This document shows positions 54,243-63,616 of a stretch of DNA of 64,000 nucleotides, piece by piece. Every line of letters starts with the position of its first letter. The first letter of the stretch is position 1. The stretch is from CADEDV01 sp048498035 (lineage in GTDB: Bacteria; Bacteroidota; Bacteroidia; Chitinophagales; Chitinophagaceae). The notes beneath the pieces were generated by a model. It was not told where the DNA came from, did no database searches, and saw only the letters and a program-made list of their open reading frames with translations. The position numbers and the translations under genes are program-made. The stretch spans positions 1 through 64,000 of the forward strand of contig JBEHYT010000005.1 in assembly GCA_048498035.1 (NCBI GenBank), in the 5' to 3' direction.

Positions 54243-55282
54243 ACACAAGGAAAACGATACGGAAAATAATTTTTGTAGCCATGTGGCTGGTGATCGGTGG
54301 CGGCATGGTTACGCTGCTGGCTGCAGCCATGCGCCAGCAAAGCAATGCGCATTGCAGCGGCTATCATATCAGCATTGACCAGGCTGCACCGGCGCTCTTC
54401 CTGGATGAGGCTGATATTGTTTCCATTCTTGCAGCCCAGCATGGAGGCAAGATCAAAGGCGTTGCCGTGTCCGCCTTCAACCTGCAAAACCTGGAACAGC
54501 AGTTGGAAAAAAATACCTGGGTAAAAGATGCCGAACTGTATTTTGACAATAAAGACATACTGCAGGTGCGGGTAACAGAGCGCACACCGCTGGCCCGTGT
54601 ATTTACAAGCGACGGAAAATCGTTTTACCTGGATGCTGACGAACACATGCTGCCTCTTTCTGACAGGCAAACAGCAAGCCTGCCGGTGTTTACAGGCTTC
54701 CCTATCCGCAAGAGACTGGCAGCAGCCGACAGTCTTTTACTTGGCCAGGTACGCGATATGGCATCATTTATCGGGAAGTCGGCATTCTGGATGGCACAAG
54801 TATCCCAGGTGGATGTAAGCGATCCTAAACAATTTGAATTAACACCGGTAGTGGGAAATCATACTGTGGTATTGGGAGATGGCACCAACATTGAACAAAA
54901 AATGCACCGCCTCTATGTGTTCTACAAAGATGTAATGAGCAAAGCCGGATTTGACAGGTATAAAACGATTGATGTGCAGTATGGCGGACAGGTCGTAGCA
55001 TCAAGAGGAGCCGTTTCCAAAGTGGATTCGATTGCTTACCGCAAAAATATTCTTCAACTCATGGCGCAATCACGCGAGTTGCCGAACGATACCGCCATGC
55101 CGGTAGCGCCTGTTCTTGAAAGACCTTCTGCCGAAGCAGCAACGCAGGCGAATACAGATAATGATGATGAAATAAACCCGGGCACTATAGTAAATCCCAA
55201 CCCTTTGAAACTTTCTGAAAACAAACCGCCGGCAAACCGGCAACCGAAAGCAGTGATGCCGCCCCGGAGAACAGGACACTGA
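54239..55282 (+). CDS. ftsQ: FtsQ-like divisome protein
   Basis: This 347-residue bitopic protein has one membrane helix (about 9-28, IIFVAMWLVIGGGMVTLLAA), a POTRA-like domain at about 40-115 (VSAFNLQNLEQQLEKNTWVK cut, then KDILQVRVTERTPLARVF) and a beta domain to about 280. The last 65 residues are Pro/Asn-rich and probably disordered. It starts at a GTG inside the murC stop. Placement between murC and ftsA supports the call. Confidence 0.9.
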   Translation: MNTRKTIRKIIFVAMWLVIGGGMVTLLAAAMRQQSNAHCSGYHISIDQAAPALFLDEADIVSILAAQHGGKIKGVAVSAFNLQNLEQQLEKNTWVKDAELYFDNKDILQVRVTERTPLARVFTSDGKSFYLDADEHMLPLSDRQTASLPVFTGFPIRKRLAAADSLLLGQVRDMASFIGKSAFWMAQVSQVDVSDPKQFELTPVVGNHTVVLGDGTNIEQKMHRLYVFYKDVMSKAGFDRYKTIDVQYGGQVVASRGAVSKVDSIAYRKNILQLMAQSRELPNDTAMPVAPVLERPSAEAATQANTDNDDEINPGTIVNPNPLKLSENKPPANRQPKAVMPPRRTGH

Positions 55283-55337
55283 TTTCAAAACGAACAACGA
55301 AACGGACAACTAAAAAACAACAACTAAAAACCCGATT

Positions 55338-56720
55338 ATGAACAACGAACAACCCATTATTGTCGGCCTTGACATTGGGACAACCAAGATCGCGGTAATT
55401 GCCGGGAGGAAGAATGAATACGGCAAACTGGAGATTCTTGGTTTTGGCAAGGCTAATTCCAATGGAGTGAAGCATGGCCAGGTGCTGAACATTGATGAAA
55501 CGATTAAAGCCATCCGGACTGCCCTGGAGAATTGCTACGCCTCCAATCCCAATCTTGACGTAAATGAAGTGTATGTGGGCATTGCCGGTCACCACATCAA
55601 AAGTTTGCAAACACGCGGTGATATCGTTCGGCAACGAACGGAAGAAGAAATCACACAACGTGAAATTGACCAACTGATCGACGACCAGTATAAAACCTAC
55701 ATTCCCGCCGGCGACCAGATCATCGATGTGATCCCGCAGGAATTTACGGTTGATAATTTTCAGAACATCCCCAACCCTATTGGCTATGGCGGCGTGAAGA
55801 TTGGCGCCAATTTTCATATCATCACGGGTGATAAGAACGCAATCCGCAATATCAACCGCAGCGTTGAAAAATCAGGCCTGCACACTAAAGACCTGGTATT
55901 GCAACCACTCGCTTCTTCTTCTGCCGTAATGGGCCAGGAAGATTTGGAAGCAGGTGTGGCCATTGTAGATATTGGTGGCGGTACCACAGACCTTGCCGTG
56001 TTTTATGAAGGTATCCTGAAACACACTGCGGTAATACCATTTGCCGGTGAAAATATCACCAATGATATCAAGACCGGGCTGGGTGTATTAAAAACCCAGG
56101 CAGAAGCGATGAAGGTGCAGTTTGGCTCCGCCCTGGCGAACGAAGCAAAGGCAAACGCCTATATCACTATTCCCGGGCTACGCGGGATGCCTGCTAAAGA
56201 GATCAGTGTTAAGAACCTGGCCAACATCATCCAGGCCCGCATGAGCGAGATACTGGATTTTGTAACCTACCATTTGAAACAGGTAGGGCTCGGCAATAAA
56301 GCTCTTAATGGCGGTGTGGTACTTACCGGCGGCGGCTCCCAACTGCGCCACCTGATACAACTTACAGAATATGTTACCGGTTTGCCTGCACGTATTGGTT
56401 TCCCCAATGAGCATCTTGCCGCAGGTCATATTGAAGAACTGGCTAAGCCAACCTATTCAACCTGTATCGGTCTCATCCTGAAGGGATATGATGATTATGA
56501 ACATAACCGCAAAGAATTTGAACGGGAATTTCGCAAGGTAGAAGTTCCGGAAGGACTGAAGAAAGCTGTAGCAAACGGCGTTGAAGAAATGGAAGAAGCA
56601 GGAGAAGAAGAGGCAGTGCAACAACGCGCCAGGCAACGTCGCGGTCTTAGCAACTTCTGGGGTAAATTCAAAGACGGAATTATCGATTTATTCAAGGAAG
56701 AAGAAGACAAACACCTGTAG
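55338..56720 (+). CDS. ftsA: Divisome actin-like protein FtsA
   Basis: This 460-residue actin-family ATPase tethers FtsZ to the membrane. Phosphate-1 motif GLDIGTTKIAVIAG near residue 10, the 1C domain at about 80-165, phosphate-2 IVDIGGGTTDLAVF near 213 and adenosine motif LTGGGSQLRHL near 330. The acidic linker ends in the amphipathic helix LSNFWGKFKDGIIDLFKEE, the membrane anchor. Confidence 0.96.
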   Translation: MNNEQPIIVGLDIGTTKIAVIAGRKNEYGKLEILGFGKANSNGVKHGQVLNIDETIKAIRTALENCYASNPNLDVNEVYVGIAGHHIKSLQTRGDIVRQRTEEEITQREIDQLIDDQYKTYIPAGDQIIDVIPQEFTVDNFQNIPNPIGYGGVKIGANFHIITGDKNAIRNINRSVEKSGLHTKDLVLQPLASSSAVMGQEDLEAGVAIVDIGGGTTDLAVFYEGILKHTAVIPFAGENITNDIKTGLGVLKTQAEAMKVQFGSALANEAKANAYITIPGLRGMPAKEISVKNLANIIQARMSEILDFVTYHLKQVGLGNKALNGGVVLTGGGSQLRHLIQLTEYVTGLPARIGFPNEHLAAGHIEELAKPTYSTCIGLILKGYDDYEHNRKEFEREFRKVEVPEGLKKAVANGVEEMEEAGEEEAVQQRARQRRGLSNFWGKFKDGIIDLFKEEEDKHL

Positions 56721-56741
56721 AAATTCAAGTTAGCAACAAAG

Positions 56742-56805
56742 TGTTCAAAGCGTTTTTACAGGAGGCAGCATTGGTTGAGCAAACCTGCCGGTCCGGCTTT
56801 GAACA
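56742..56805. other. Inverted repeat between ftsA and ftsZ
   Basis: TGTTCAAAGC (56742-56751) and GCTTTGAACA (56796-56805) are exact reverse complements, and inside them GGCAG/CTGCC can pair. The hairpin lacks a T-run, so it is more likely a leader structure, attenuator or protein site for ftsZ than a terminator. Confidence 0.45.
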
Positions 56806-56844
56806 TTGAATTGATTCTCATACTAACCCATTAAAAGTACAACT

Positions 56845-58803
56845 ATGATTCATTTTGATTTGCCGAAAGAAAAATCATCGATCCTGAAAGTGATCGGTGT
56901 CGGGGGTGGGGGCGGAAATGCGGTGAACCACATGTTCAACCAGCAAATAGACGGCGTCAATTTTATTATATGCAATACGGATGCGCAGGCATTAGCCAAT
57001 AGCCCGATCCCTAATCGTGTGCAACTGGGCCCGCATCTGACGCAAGGTCTGGGTGCCGGCGCCAACCCGGATATCGGCCGGCAGGCCACTGAGGAATCCC
57101 TGGAAGAGATCAAACGCATCTTGGAAGTGAATACCAAGATGGCATTTATCACGGCCGGTATGGGCGGTGGTACCGGAACAGGAGGCACTCCCATCATCTC
57201 TAAAATATGTAAGGACCTGGGCATCCTTACCGTTGGTATCGTAACCACACCATTCGCCTACGAAGGCAAAAAAAGACAGCAACAGGCCGAAGAAGGTATC
57301 AAATCCCTGAAACAGTATGTTGATACGCTGCTGGTGATCAGTAACGATAAACTGCGCCATCAGTACGGCAACCTGAAAATGCGCGAGGCTTTTGAAAAGG
57401 CCGACAATGTGCTGGCCACCGCCGCTAAATGTATCACCGATGTGATCAATAGCACCGGCCAGATCAACGTTGACTTTGCTGATGTATGCACCGTAATGCG
57501 CAATGGTGGTGTTGCCATCCTTGGTAATGCGGAAGCATCGGGCGAAAATCGCGCACAACGTGCCATTGAAGAGGCATTGAATTCCCCGCTGTTGAACGAC
57601 AGTGATATCCGCGGCGCGAAATGGATCCTGATCAATATCAATTCTGCCCCTGGCGAGAATGAATTTACCATGGACGAAGTGGAAGTGATCCAAAACTATC
57701 TCATCACCCAGGCAGGTGAAGGAACTGATGTGATCCTGGGTATGGGATACGACAGTTCACTGGACGATCGCATTGGCATCACTCTGATCGCAACAGGATT
57801 TGAACATAAAGATCCGTTTGCAAAGGCAAAGCCCAAACGCGAAGAGCCTAAAAAGGAGGAAAAAATCGTGATGATGCTGGGGCCGGTTGAAGAAAAGCCG
57901 GCAGTGATGGTTGCACCAAAAGAAGAACCCGTTGCAGAAATAATTCCCGAAAAAGAACCGGCAAAGGAAGATCCGCTGGCCCCAAGGCTGGTGGAAGAAC
58001 TGGACACGCCAATGCCAACGCTGACAGACATGCCAGCGATGGAAGAAGAAGACGTACCTGTACATTTTGAATTGAAAATGAAGCAGGAAGCAGCTGGTAC
58101 AGAAAAAATACTTAGTAATACTACGATGGTAGGCACTAGTATAACTACTGTTGAAAAAATGTCGGCTGTAGAAAAAACTGAAAGTATAAATTCGTTGCCA
58201 CAAGCGAAGGTTACGACGCAAACGGATACGAATGAACGCGCTTTCAGAAGTGAAAGCAGGAAAGATAGTACTAGTACAACCATCCCGCAGTCTGCAGCCG
58301 CGGGCGGTTATTTGGCCAGACCATCCAATATTTACGCGGAATCAAAAACAGAGGAAACCACCTCGAAAACTTCTGCGGAAGAACCGGTCTCTTCAAAAGA
58401 AATTGCCAGCAAAGACGAGGAGCAGGAGCTGCTTGATTTGCAATTGCAGTTAGTAGAACGAGACGACATTCCTGCGGCGGATGTGCCGTTGGCCCATCAG
58501 GCTCAAACATCTTTGAATCCCCAGGCTGAGGATCCGGCTTTGCTGGACGAAGTTATGGAGCAAAAACGTAGGGCAGCTGAACGGTTACAGAAATTGCGTA
58601 ATCTGTCGTTCAACGTCAACGCAAACGACCCGAACAATGAGTTTGAAAACGTGCCGGCTTACATCCGCCGCAACATGGAATTATACAATAGCAGTTCCCT
58701 CATCGAGAACTTCTATAGCAACTATGAAGTAAAGGCCGACGAAAATAACCACACTCAAATCAGCACAATCAACACTTTCCTGGACGGAAAGAAACCCGAT
58801 TGA
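56845..58803 (+). CDS. ftsZ: Cell division tubulin FtsZ with long acidic linker
   Basis: This 652-residue protein forms the division ring. The GTPase core (residues 1-330) has GVGGGGGNAVNHM, the tubulin signature GGGTGTGGTP near 108 and the NDKLRHQYG stretch. Residues 330-595 are a low-complexity Glu/Lys/Pro/Thr linker. The FtsA-binding peptide is recognisable as FENVPAYIRRNMELYN near 598-613, like the DIPAFLRKQ peptide of Escherichia coli, but a further 40 residues follow it, ending TFLDGKKPD. Most FtsZ proteins have 350-450 residues, so the linker is long. Terminators follow; last gene of the cluster. Confidence 0.96.
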   Translation: MIHFDLPKEKSSILKVIGVGGGGGNAVNHMFNQQIDGVNFIICNTDAQALANSPIPNRVQLGPHLTQGLGAGANPDIGRQATEESLEEIKRILEVNTKMAFITAGMGGGTGTGGTPIISKICKDLGILTVGIVTTPFAYEGKKRQQQAEEGIKSLKQYVDTLLVISNDKLRHQYGNLKMREAFEKADNVLATAAKCITDVINSTGQINVDFADVCTVMRNGGVAILGNAEASGENRAQRAIEEALNSPLLNDSDIRGAKWILININSAPGENEFTMDEVEVIQNYLITQAGEGTDVILGMGYDSSLDDRIGITLIATGFEHKDPFAKAKPKREEPKKEEKIVMMLGPVEEKPAVMVAPKEEPVAEIIPEKEPAKEDPLAPRLVEELDTPMPTLTDMPAMEEEDVPVHFELKMKQEAAGTEKILSNTTMVGTSITTVEKMSAVEKTESINSLPQAKVTTQTDTNERAFRSESRKDSTSTTIPQSAAAGGYLARPSNIYAESKTEETTSKTSAEEPVSSKEIASKDEEQELLDLQLQLVERDDIPAADVPLAHQAQTSLNPQAEDPALLDEVMEQKRRAAERLQKLRNLSFNVNANDPNNEFENVPAYIRRNMELYNSSSLIENFYSNYEVKADENNHTQISTINTFLDGKKPD

Positions 58804-58807
58804 TAAA

Positions 58808-58839
58808 AAAGGCAGGATGCGATAGCGCGTCCTGCCTTT
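58808..58839 (+). terminator. Rho-independent terminator of the dcw cluster
   Basis: AAAGGCAGGA pairs with TCCTGCCTTT (10 bp) just after the ftsZ stop, followed by a moderately T-rich stretch (AACTTTTTA). Confidence 0.85.
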
Positions 58840-58918
58840 AACTTTTTACCGGCGTGGCACCCGTTAAACGATGTTCGTTCCGATGAAGCCACTACAATAG
58901 CTAGTGTTTTTAGTTGTT

Positions 58919-58944
58919 CCCCCGGTGTTCCCACCGGGGGTTTT
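58919..58944. terminator. Second terminator hairpin between ftsZ and the ABC permease
   Basis: CCCCCGGTG pairs with CACCGGGGG (9 bp) around TTCC, followed by TTTT on the plus strand. It lies 9 bp from the end of the convergent permease gene and may act both ways. Confidence 0.75.
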
Positions 58945-58952
58945 CTTATTCA

Positions 58953-59732
58953 CTACAGATCATCGTATTTGTATTTGCGCACCGCCAGGAAAATATAAAG
59001 CCCGATAAAAGCCAATGCGCCAATTACCATCACGCCCTGTGAAGGAAGACCAGTGTAAAAATTGTTTTTGAAAAACGGGAACGGGATCAAGGCATCGCCA
59101 ACTTCCAGCGGCAGAAACCATTTTGCTGACGCGCTGATATAGCTGAACAACCACATAAATAATGATTCCAGCAGCAGCCCATAAATAAAGTAAACGATGA
59201 TCGCCACTCCGCTTCTCCGGAAAAATGTTGCCAGCAGCAATGCAAAAAGAAGATAAACGACCGTTTGCAGGAAAACATATACCAATACTACAAGTCCTGA
59301 GAGGTCAATACTGGAATGGGTGATCGCGGCCATGATCAATACGGCAACCAGGTTCATGACGGTTATTACCAGGCTCATGCAAACAATAAGGCCAATTTTG
59401 GAATAGATAAAAGTCTCGCGCTTCCAGCCATCAATGATATTTTGCCGGTGCGTTTTAAAATTAACCTCATTAATAAACAAAGTAATAATGACCATGCCGG
59501 GCAGGTAAAGCAGCAAGCCCGTCCAGAAACAAACGGTACTGAAAATATTCTCCGATGTAAACAGGTTCAGCGTATCCCGTTCACTGCCGGTAAAGGAGCC
59601 AACCGTGGTAAGATAGATTTTATAAAATATATAAATGATCAGCAGGATGCCGAGCATATACAGGACGGAGAACACCTGGAATACCCGGTAGTTCTTGATT
59701 TTCATCCATTCTATTTGAAGATTCTTTAGCAT
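58953..59732 (-). CDS. ABC-2 type transporter permease
   Basis: This 259-residue membrane protein has six predicted helices, beginning with VFSVLYMLGILLIIYIF near residue 20 and ending with VMVIGALAFIGLYIFLAVRKY. It pairs with the ATPase gene 23 bp upstream in the same direction. The type fits ABC-2 permeases of bacteriocin-resistance, antibiotic or Na+ export systems; the cargo is unknown. Confidence 0.82.
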   Translation of the reverse strand: MLKNLQIEWMKIKNYRVFQVFSVLYMLGILLIIYIFYKIYLTTVGSFTGSERDTLNLFTSENIFSTVCFWTGLLLYLPGMVIITLFINEVNFKTHRQNIIDGWKRETFIYSKIGLIVCMSLVITVMNLVAVLIMAAITHSSIDLSGLVVLVYVFLQTVVYLLFALLLATFFRRSGVAIIVYFIYGLLLESLFMWLFSYISASAKWFLPLEVGDALIPFPFFKNNFYTGLPSQGVMVIGALAFIGLYIFLAVRKYKYDDL

Positions 59733-59755
59733 TTTTATTGATTTATAGTCAGTAA

Positions 59756-60679
59756 TTAGCGGTCGCTCTTGTTGCCGGTGATTTCAAGGAAGCGTTTTTC
59801 CAGCGTTTTCTTCCTCACCGCCAGGTGAGATAATACAATTCCCTGGGAAAAACAGAATTGGTTGATCGCCTCTGTGCTTACATTTTCTGCCGCTTCTATA
59901 AGAAGCCCTTCTTCTACCGGCGTTGCCGCATGAATACCGGGCATCGTTTGAATGACAGCTGCCAGGTTTGCTGCATCACCAGCATTGATTATAACTTCTA
60001 CCTGCGCAGTTACATCTGCCGGCGATGCATTCAACACATCCTGCACCGTACCCACCGTTTTGAGATCGCCTTTCTGAATAATAGCAACGTGCGTACACAC
60101 TTTTTCTACCTCATCCAGGATATGGCTGGCCATGATGATCGTTTTCCCCTGGCGATGAAGTTCCTTCATCAAATTACGGATCTCTGCAATACCCGCCGGA
60201 TCAAGCCCGTTTGTAGGCTCATCAAATACCAGGATATCCGGGTTACCCAACAGCGCAGAAGCAATAGCCAGGCGCTGTTTCATCCCAAGTGAATAGGTGC
60301 TAAATTTTGAATGCTGGCGTTGGTCCAGGTTTACCTTACGTAATACTTCAGGTATATCCTGCGCGCCATGTCCTTTAATAGCGGCTGCAATCTTCAGGTT
60401 CTTATAGCCGCTCAGGTAATGGTAGAAGTTAGGCGTTTCTAATAAGGTCCCAATTTTACGGCGCATTTCATTGCTGCCGGGTTGCCCGTTCCAGAGGAAT
60501 GTACCCTGGGAGGCTTTTAATACGTCCATTACAATTCCGAGCAGTGTTGTCTTCCCGCTGCCATTTGGCCCCAGGATTCCAAATACGCTGCCCTTCGGCA
60601 CCTCAAAAGAAACATTATTGAGCGCCTTTACCGGGCCGTACGACTTATGCAGACCCTGGATGGATAAAACCGAGCTCAT
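59756..60679 (-). CDS. ABC transporter ATPase
   Basis: This 307-residue ATPase has Walker A GPNGSGKTTLLGI near residue 38, signature YSLGMKQRLAIA near 130, Walker B ILVFDEPTNGLDP near 150 and a switch His in IMASHILDEVEKV. The last 80 residues form an extra domain common in ABC-2 ATPases such as CcmA/NatA types. It is the first gene of a two-gene unit with the permease. Confidence 0.92.
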   Translation of the reverse strand: MSSVLSIQGLHKSYGPVKALNNVSFEVPKGSVFGILGPNGSGKTTLLGIVMDVLKASQGTFLWNGQPGSNEMRRKIGTLLETPNFYHYLSGYKNLKIAAAIKGHGAQDIPEVLRKVNLDQRQHSKFSTYSLGMKQRLAIASALLGNPDILVFDEPTNGLDPAGIAEIRNLMKELHRQGKTIIMASHILDEVEKVCTHVAIIQKGDLKTVGTVQDVLNASPADVTAQVEVIINAGDAANLAAVIQTMPGIHAATPVEEGLLIEAAENVSTEAINQFCFSQGIVLSHLAVRKKTLEKRFLEITGNKSDR

Positions 60680-60773
60680 AGTTGATAAAGTTGATTTCTG
60701 ATGAAGATAACGGTTTTGTCAAGTTTGGCTAACTTTTCAGCGTAAAACTTGTTATAAGGAAAAAAATGCTGGT

Positions 60774-61688
60774 ATGGCTACAATTTTGATTACGGGCGGT
60801 ACAGGTTTGGTGGGCAGCCACCTGCGGGATCTGCTGCTTGCCAGAGGGCATAAAGTAATCATTCTTTCAAGATCAGTTCCCAACTCACCCGCGCTGAAAG
60901 GAATAACCTATGCGCACTGGGACATAAAGAAACAGCAAATGGATGAGTCCGCTATTGCCAGGGCAGATTGCATCGTTCACCTCGCCGGTGCAGGCGTAGC
61001 CGATAAAAGATGGACGCCCCGCAGGAAGCGGGAAATTCTTGAAAGCCGTGTGGCATCCTCACAACTGCTGGGACAAATGCTTCGCAAGGTTCCCAATCAT
61101 GTAAAAACATTCATCAGTGCTTCGGCCACCGGCTGGTATGGCGAAGATCCCATCATTCCCAATCCCACACCCTTCCAGGAAGATCAACCTGCGGCAACCG
61201 ATTTCCTGGGATCTGTTTGTAAACAATGGGAACAAAGCGTGGATGAAGCCGCAGGAAACAGAAGGGTGGTAAAGTTGCGTACCGGTATTGTATGGAGTAA
61301 AGATGGTGGTGCCATCCCACGGTTAAGAGATCCGCTGCAATGGCGCATCGCGGCAATTCCGGGAAACGGGCGGCAGGTAATGAGCTGGATACATATTGAT
61401 GATCTTACGAGACTTTACCTCCGTGCTATCGAAGATGCCTCTATGGAAGGTGCGTATAATGCTGTCAGTCCGCATCCCATTGATTACAATACACTGTTAA
61501 AGGAGCTGGCACAAACATACGGCCGTTTTGCGCTGCGCGTGCATATTCCATCCTGGTTGCTGAAGCTGGTAATTGGTGAAATGAGCATTGAGATTTTAAA
61601 AAGCGCAACCGTTAGCGCATCCAAACTTCTTGAAGCAGGATTTTCTTTTGAACTTCCAGACCCCTCAGGCGCGATAAAACTCGTGTAA
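60774..61688 (+). CDS. TIGR01777 family NAD(P)-dependent epimerase-like protein
   Basis: This 304-residue extended short-chain dehydrogenase has the dinucleotide loop ITGGTGLVGSHLRDLL at residues 5-20, then IVHLAGAGVADKRWTPRRK near 65, typical of the YfcH/TIGR01777 group, and SASATGWYG near 118 with the catalytic Tyr. The substrate is unknown. It stands alone, divergent from the ABC pair. Confidence 0.92.
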   Translation: MATILITGGTGLVGSHLRDLLLARGHKVIILSRSVPNSPALKGITYAHWDIKKQQMDESAIARADCIVHLAGAGVADKRWTPRRKREILESRVASSQLLGQMLRKVPNHVKTFISASATGWYGEDPIIPNPTPFQEDQPAATDFLGSVCKQWEQSVDEAAGNRRVVKLRTGIVWSKDGGAIPRLRDPLQWRIAAIPGNGRQVMSWIHIDDLTRLYLRAIEDASMEGAYNAVSPHPIDYNTLLKELAQTYGRFALRVHIPSWLLKLVIGEMSIEILKSATVSASKLLEAGFSFELPDPSGAIKLV

Positions 61689-61739
61689 GTTATTCACAGA
61701 AATTGGTAGCAATGGCCAAGTTTTTATAATTTAGGCCGG

Positions 61740-63614
61740 ATGGAGCCCTCTTTCACCACCCCCCAACGGCGCAGCCCATGCAGCCATTTTGCTGCGCGCT
61801 GCATAGCGGTAATACTGGTGATGGTTACGGGCGTCCTGGCCTCCTGTACATCTTCTCCAAACAATGATACCGGTAAAATCACCACTGGTAATTATGATGC
61901 GGATACAACAGTCATCAGCAGGATGATCCACGATGCGGACAATTTTTCCCAAAATAATTTTGATTCCATGCACCTGCTTGCCGTTGATGCGGCAGCCATG
62001 GCCCGGCAAATCGGGTATAAAGAAGGCGAGGCAAGGGCAGGAGCCGTTGAAGCAAATTACCAGCGCAGGAAGGGCAACTATTCCGGCGCCATCAAAGAGG
62101 CGCTGAAGGTGGTGGAATTATATGACAGCCTTTCGCTTTGGAAAAGCAAAGTCTTCCTCCTCAACGTAATTTCCGATATCTATAAAGAAATGGGCGGTGA
62201 AAAAGGAACGATGGAGTTTCTTTATAAAGGACTTGAACTTTCCCGGCAGGCGCAACAACTTGCGGCAGAAAAAAGAGATACAGACGGTATCGTAGTAAGC
62301 CTTAACCAACAGGGGATCATCTATCGCGATCTTTCAAAACGCATGCACCGGCCGGAACTACTGGACAGCGCCCTTTTTTTATATACTAACGGTCTTCAAC
62401 TAATTGGCGAATCCGGTGAAGGAAGCAGCAGCGTAGGTAAATTGTACAACAATACCAGCCAGATTTATATTGAACGAAAAAAAGACTATCGCGGCGCATT
62501 GTCTTACCTGTTTAAGGCAGTTGCATTTAATAGCCGGCACGATAACCAGACAAGCCTCTCCTTTAACTATGGAAATATTGCAGAGGCTTACCTGCAGTTG
62601 GGAAAAAAAGACAGCGCGCGTTACTATGCCTATTTGATGCTTTCACTTGCCGACCGGTTAGGTTTGCCGCACCGGAAGGTAAATGCCTACCGCGCGCTGA
62701 GTCGTGTAATGAAAAGTTATGGGCACTATGATTCTGCGCTATTGTATAAAGAACTGGAAACAGGCATTGCCGATTCATTAAATAATGTTGAGAAAACAGC
62801 CCAAATTGCAGAATCGCAAACGAAATTTGAAACGGGGAAAAAGGAAGTGCGAATCACGGAACTAAGTGCGATGAACCGGGCAAAGCAACAGCGCATGTGG
62901 TGGATGGGCGGCGGCGCGTTTATTCTCGCTATGCTGGTCGGCTTGTTCATCGTTCAAAACCGGAGATTACAACGGCAGAAAAAGCAGATCGGCGAACAAT
63001 CGGAGCGATTGCAATGGATGATGAAAGAATTGCATCATCGCGTAAAAAATAACCTCCAGATCGTGTCCAGCCTGCTTAACCTGCAGAGCTACCGGCTGAA
63101 AGATGAAGAAAGTGTATCCGCTATCCGCGAAAGCCAGTTGCGCGTGCAGGCCATGTCGCTGATGCATCAACGCCTTTACCAGGTAGAGGATGTGTCGATG
63201 GTTAATTTTAAACTGTACCTGGAAGACCTGCTGGATACATTAATGCGCGCCTACGGGTATGGCCCGGATGATTTTGATTGCACTATTGATGTTCAGGAGG
63301 AATCCCTCGATGTAGATACCGTAATGCCCATGGGATTGCTGGTAAATGAGATCATCACCAACGCATTCAAATACGCGTACCGTGATGTTGACAGGCCCGC
63401 ACTAATGATCCGGCTTAAATCGGGAAGCAGGACGCTGCAGCTGGATATCAGCGACAATGGGCCCGGAATGCCGCAGCAGGCCTCAACAGACGGCTTTGGC
63501 AGGAAATTGATCAAAGCGCTAAGCCAGCAAATGAAAGCAACCTACACCGTAGATACGCAAAGCGGAACATCCTATTCATTCACCATTCCCTACAACCGCG
63601 AAAAAGCCGCCTGA
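61740..63614 (+). CDS. TPR sensor histidine kinase (HisKA_2 type)
   Basis: This 624-residue kinase starts with a signal or lipobox-like sequence (VLASCTSS, Cys near 36). Residues 60-345 are tetratricopeptide-like helical repeats, followed by one membrane helix near 385-403 and a short coiled coil. The phospho-acceptor box is LHHRVKNNLQIVSSLLNLQ near 430, of the HisKA_2/HWE-related kind, then NEIITNAFKYAY near 535 and DNGPGM near 575. A response regulator gene begins 2 bp after the stop, so they form a two-component pair. The TPR part is the likely sensor; signal unknown. Confidence 0.9.
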   Translation: MEPSFTTPQRRSPCSHFAARCIAVILVMVTGVLASCTSSPNNDTGKITTGNYDADTTVISRMIHDADNFSQNNFDSMHLLAVDAAAMARQIGYKEGEARAGAVEANYQRRKGNYSGAIKEALKVVELYDSLSLWKSKVFLLNVISDIYKEMGGEKGTMEFLYKGLELSRQAQQLAAEKRDTDGIVVSLNQQGIIYRDLSKRMHRPELLDSALFLYTNGLQLIGESGEGSSSVGKLYNNTSQIYIERKKDYRGALSYLFKAVAFNSRHDNQTSLSFNYGNIAEAYLQLGKKDSARYYAYLMLSLADRLGLPHRKVNAYRALSRVMKSYGHYDSALLYKELETGIADSLNNVEKTAQIAESQTKFETGKKEVRITELSAMNRAKQQRMWWMGGGAFILAMLVGLFIVQNRRLQRQKKQIGEQSERLQWMMKELHHRVKNNLQIVSSLLNLQSYRLKDEESVSAIRESQLRVQAMSLMHQRLYQVEDVSMVNFKLYLEDLLDTLMRAYGYGPDDFDCTIDVQEESLDVDTVMPMGLLVNEIITNAFKYAYRDVDRPALMIRLKSGSRTLQLDISDNGPGMPQQASTDGFGRKLIKALSQQMKATYTVDTQSGTSYSFTIPYNREKAA

Positions 63615-63616
63615 GT

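Noticed and set aside
54011..54670. Minus-strand frame of 219 codons over murC-ftsQ
   Set aside because: Shadow of two well-supported genes; no signal or family features.
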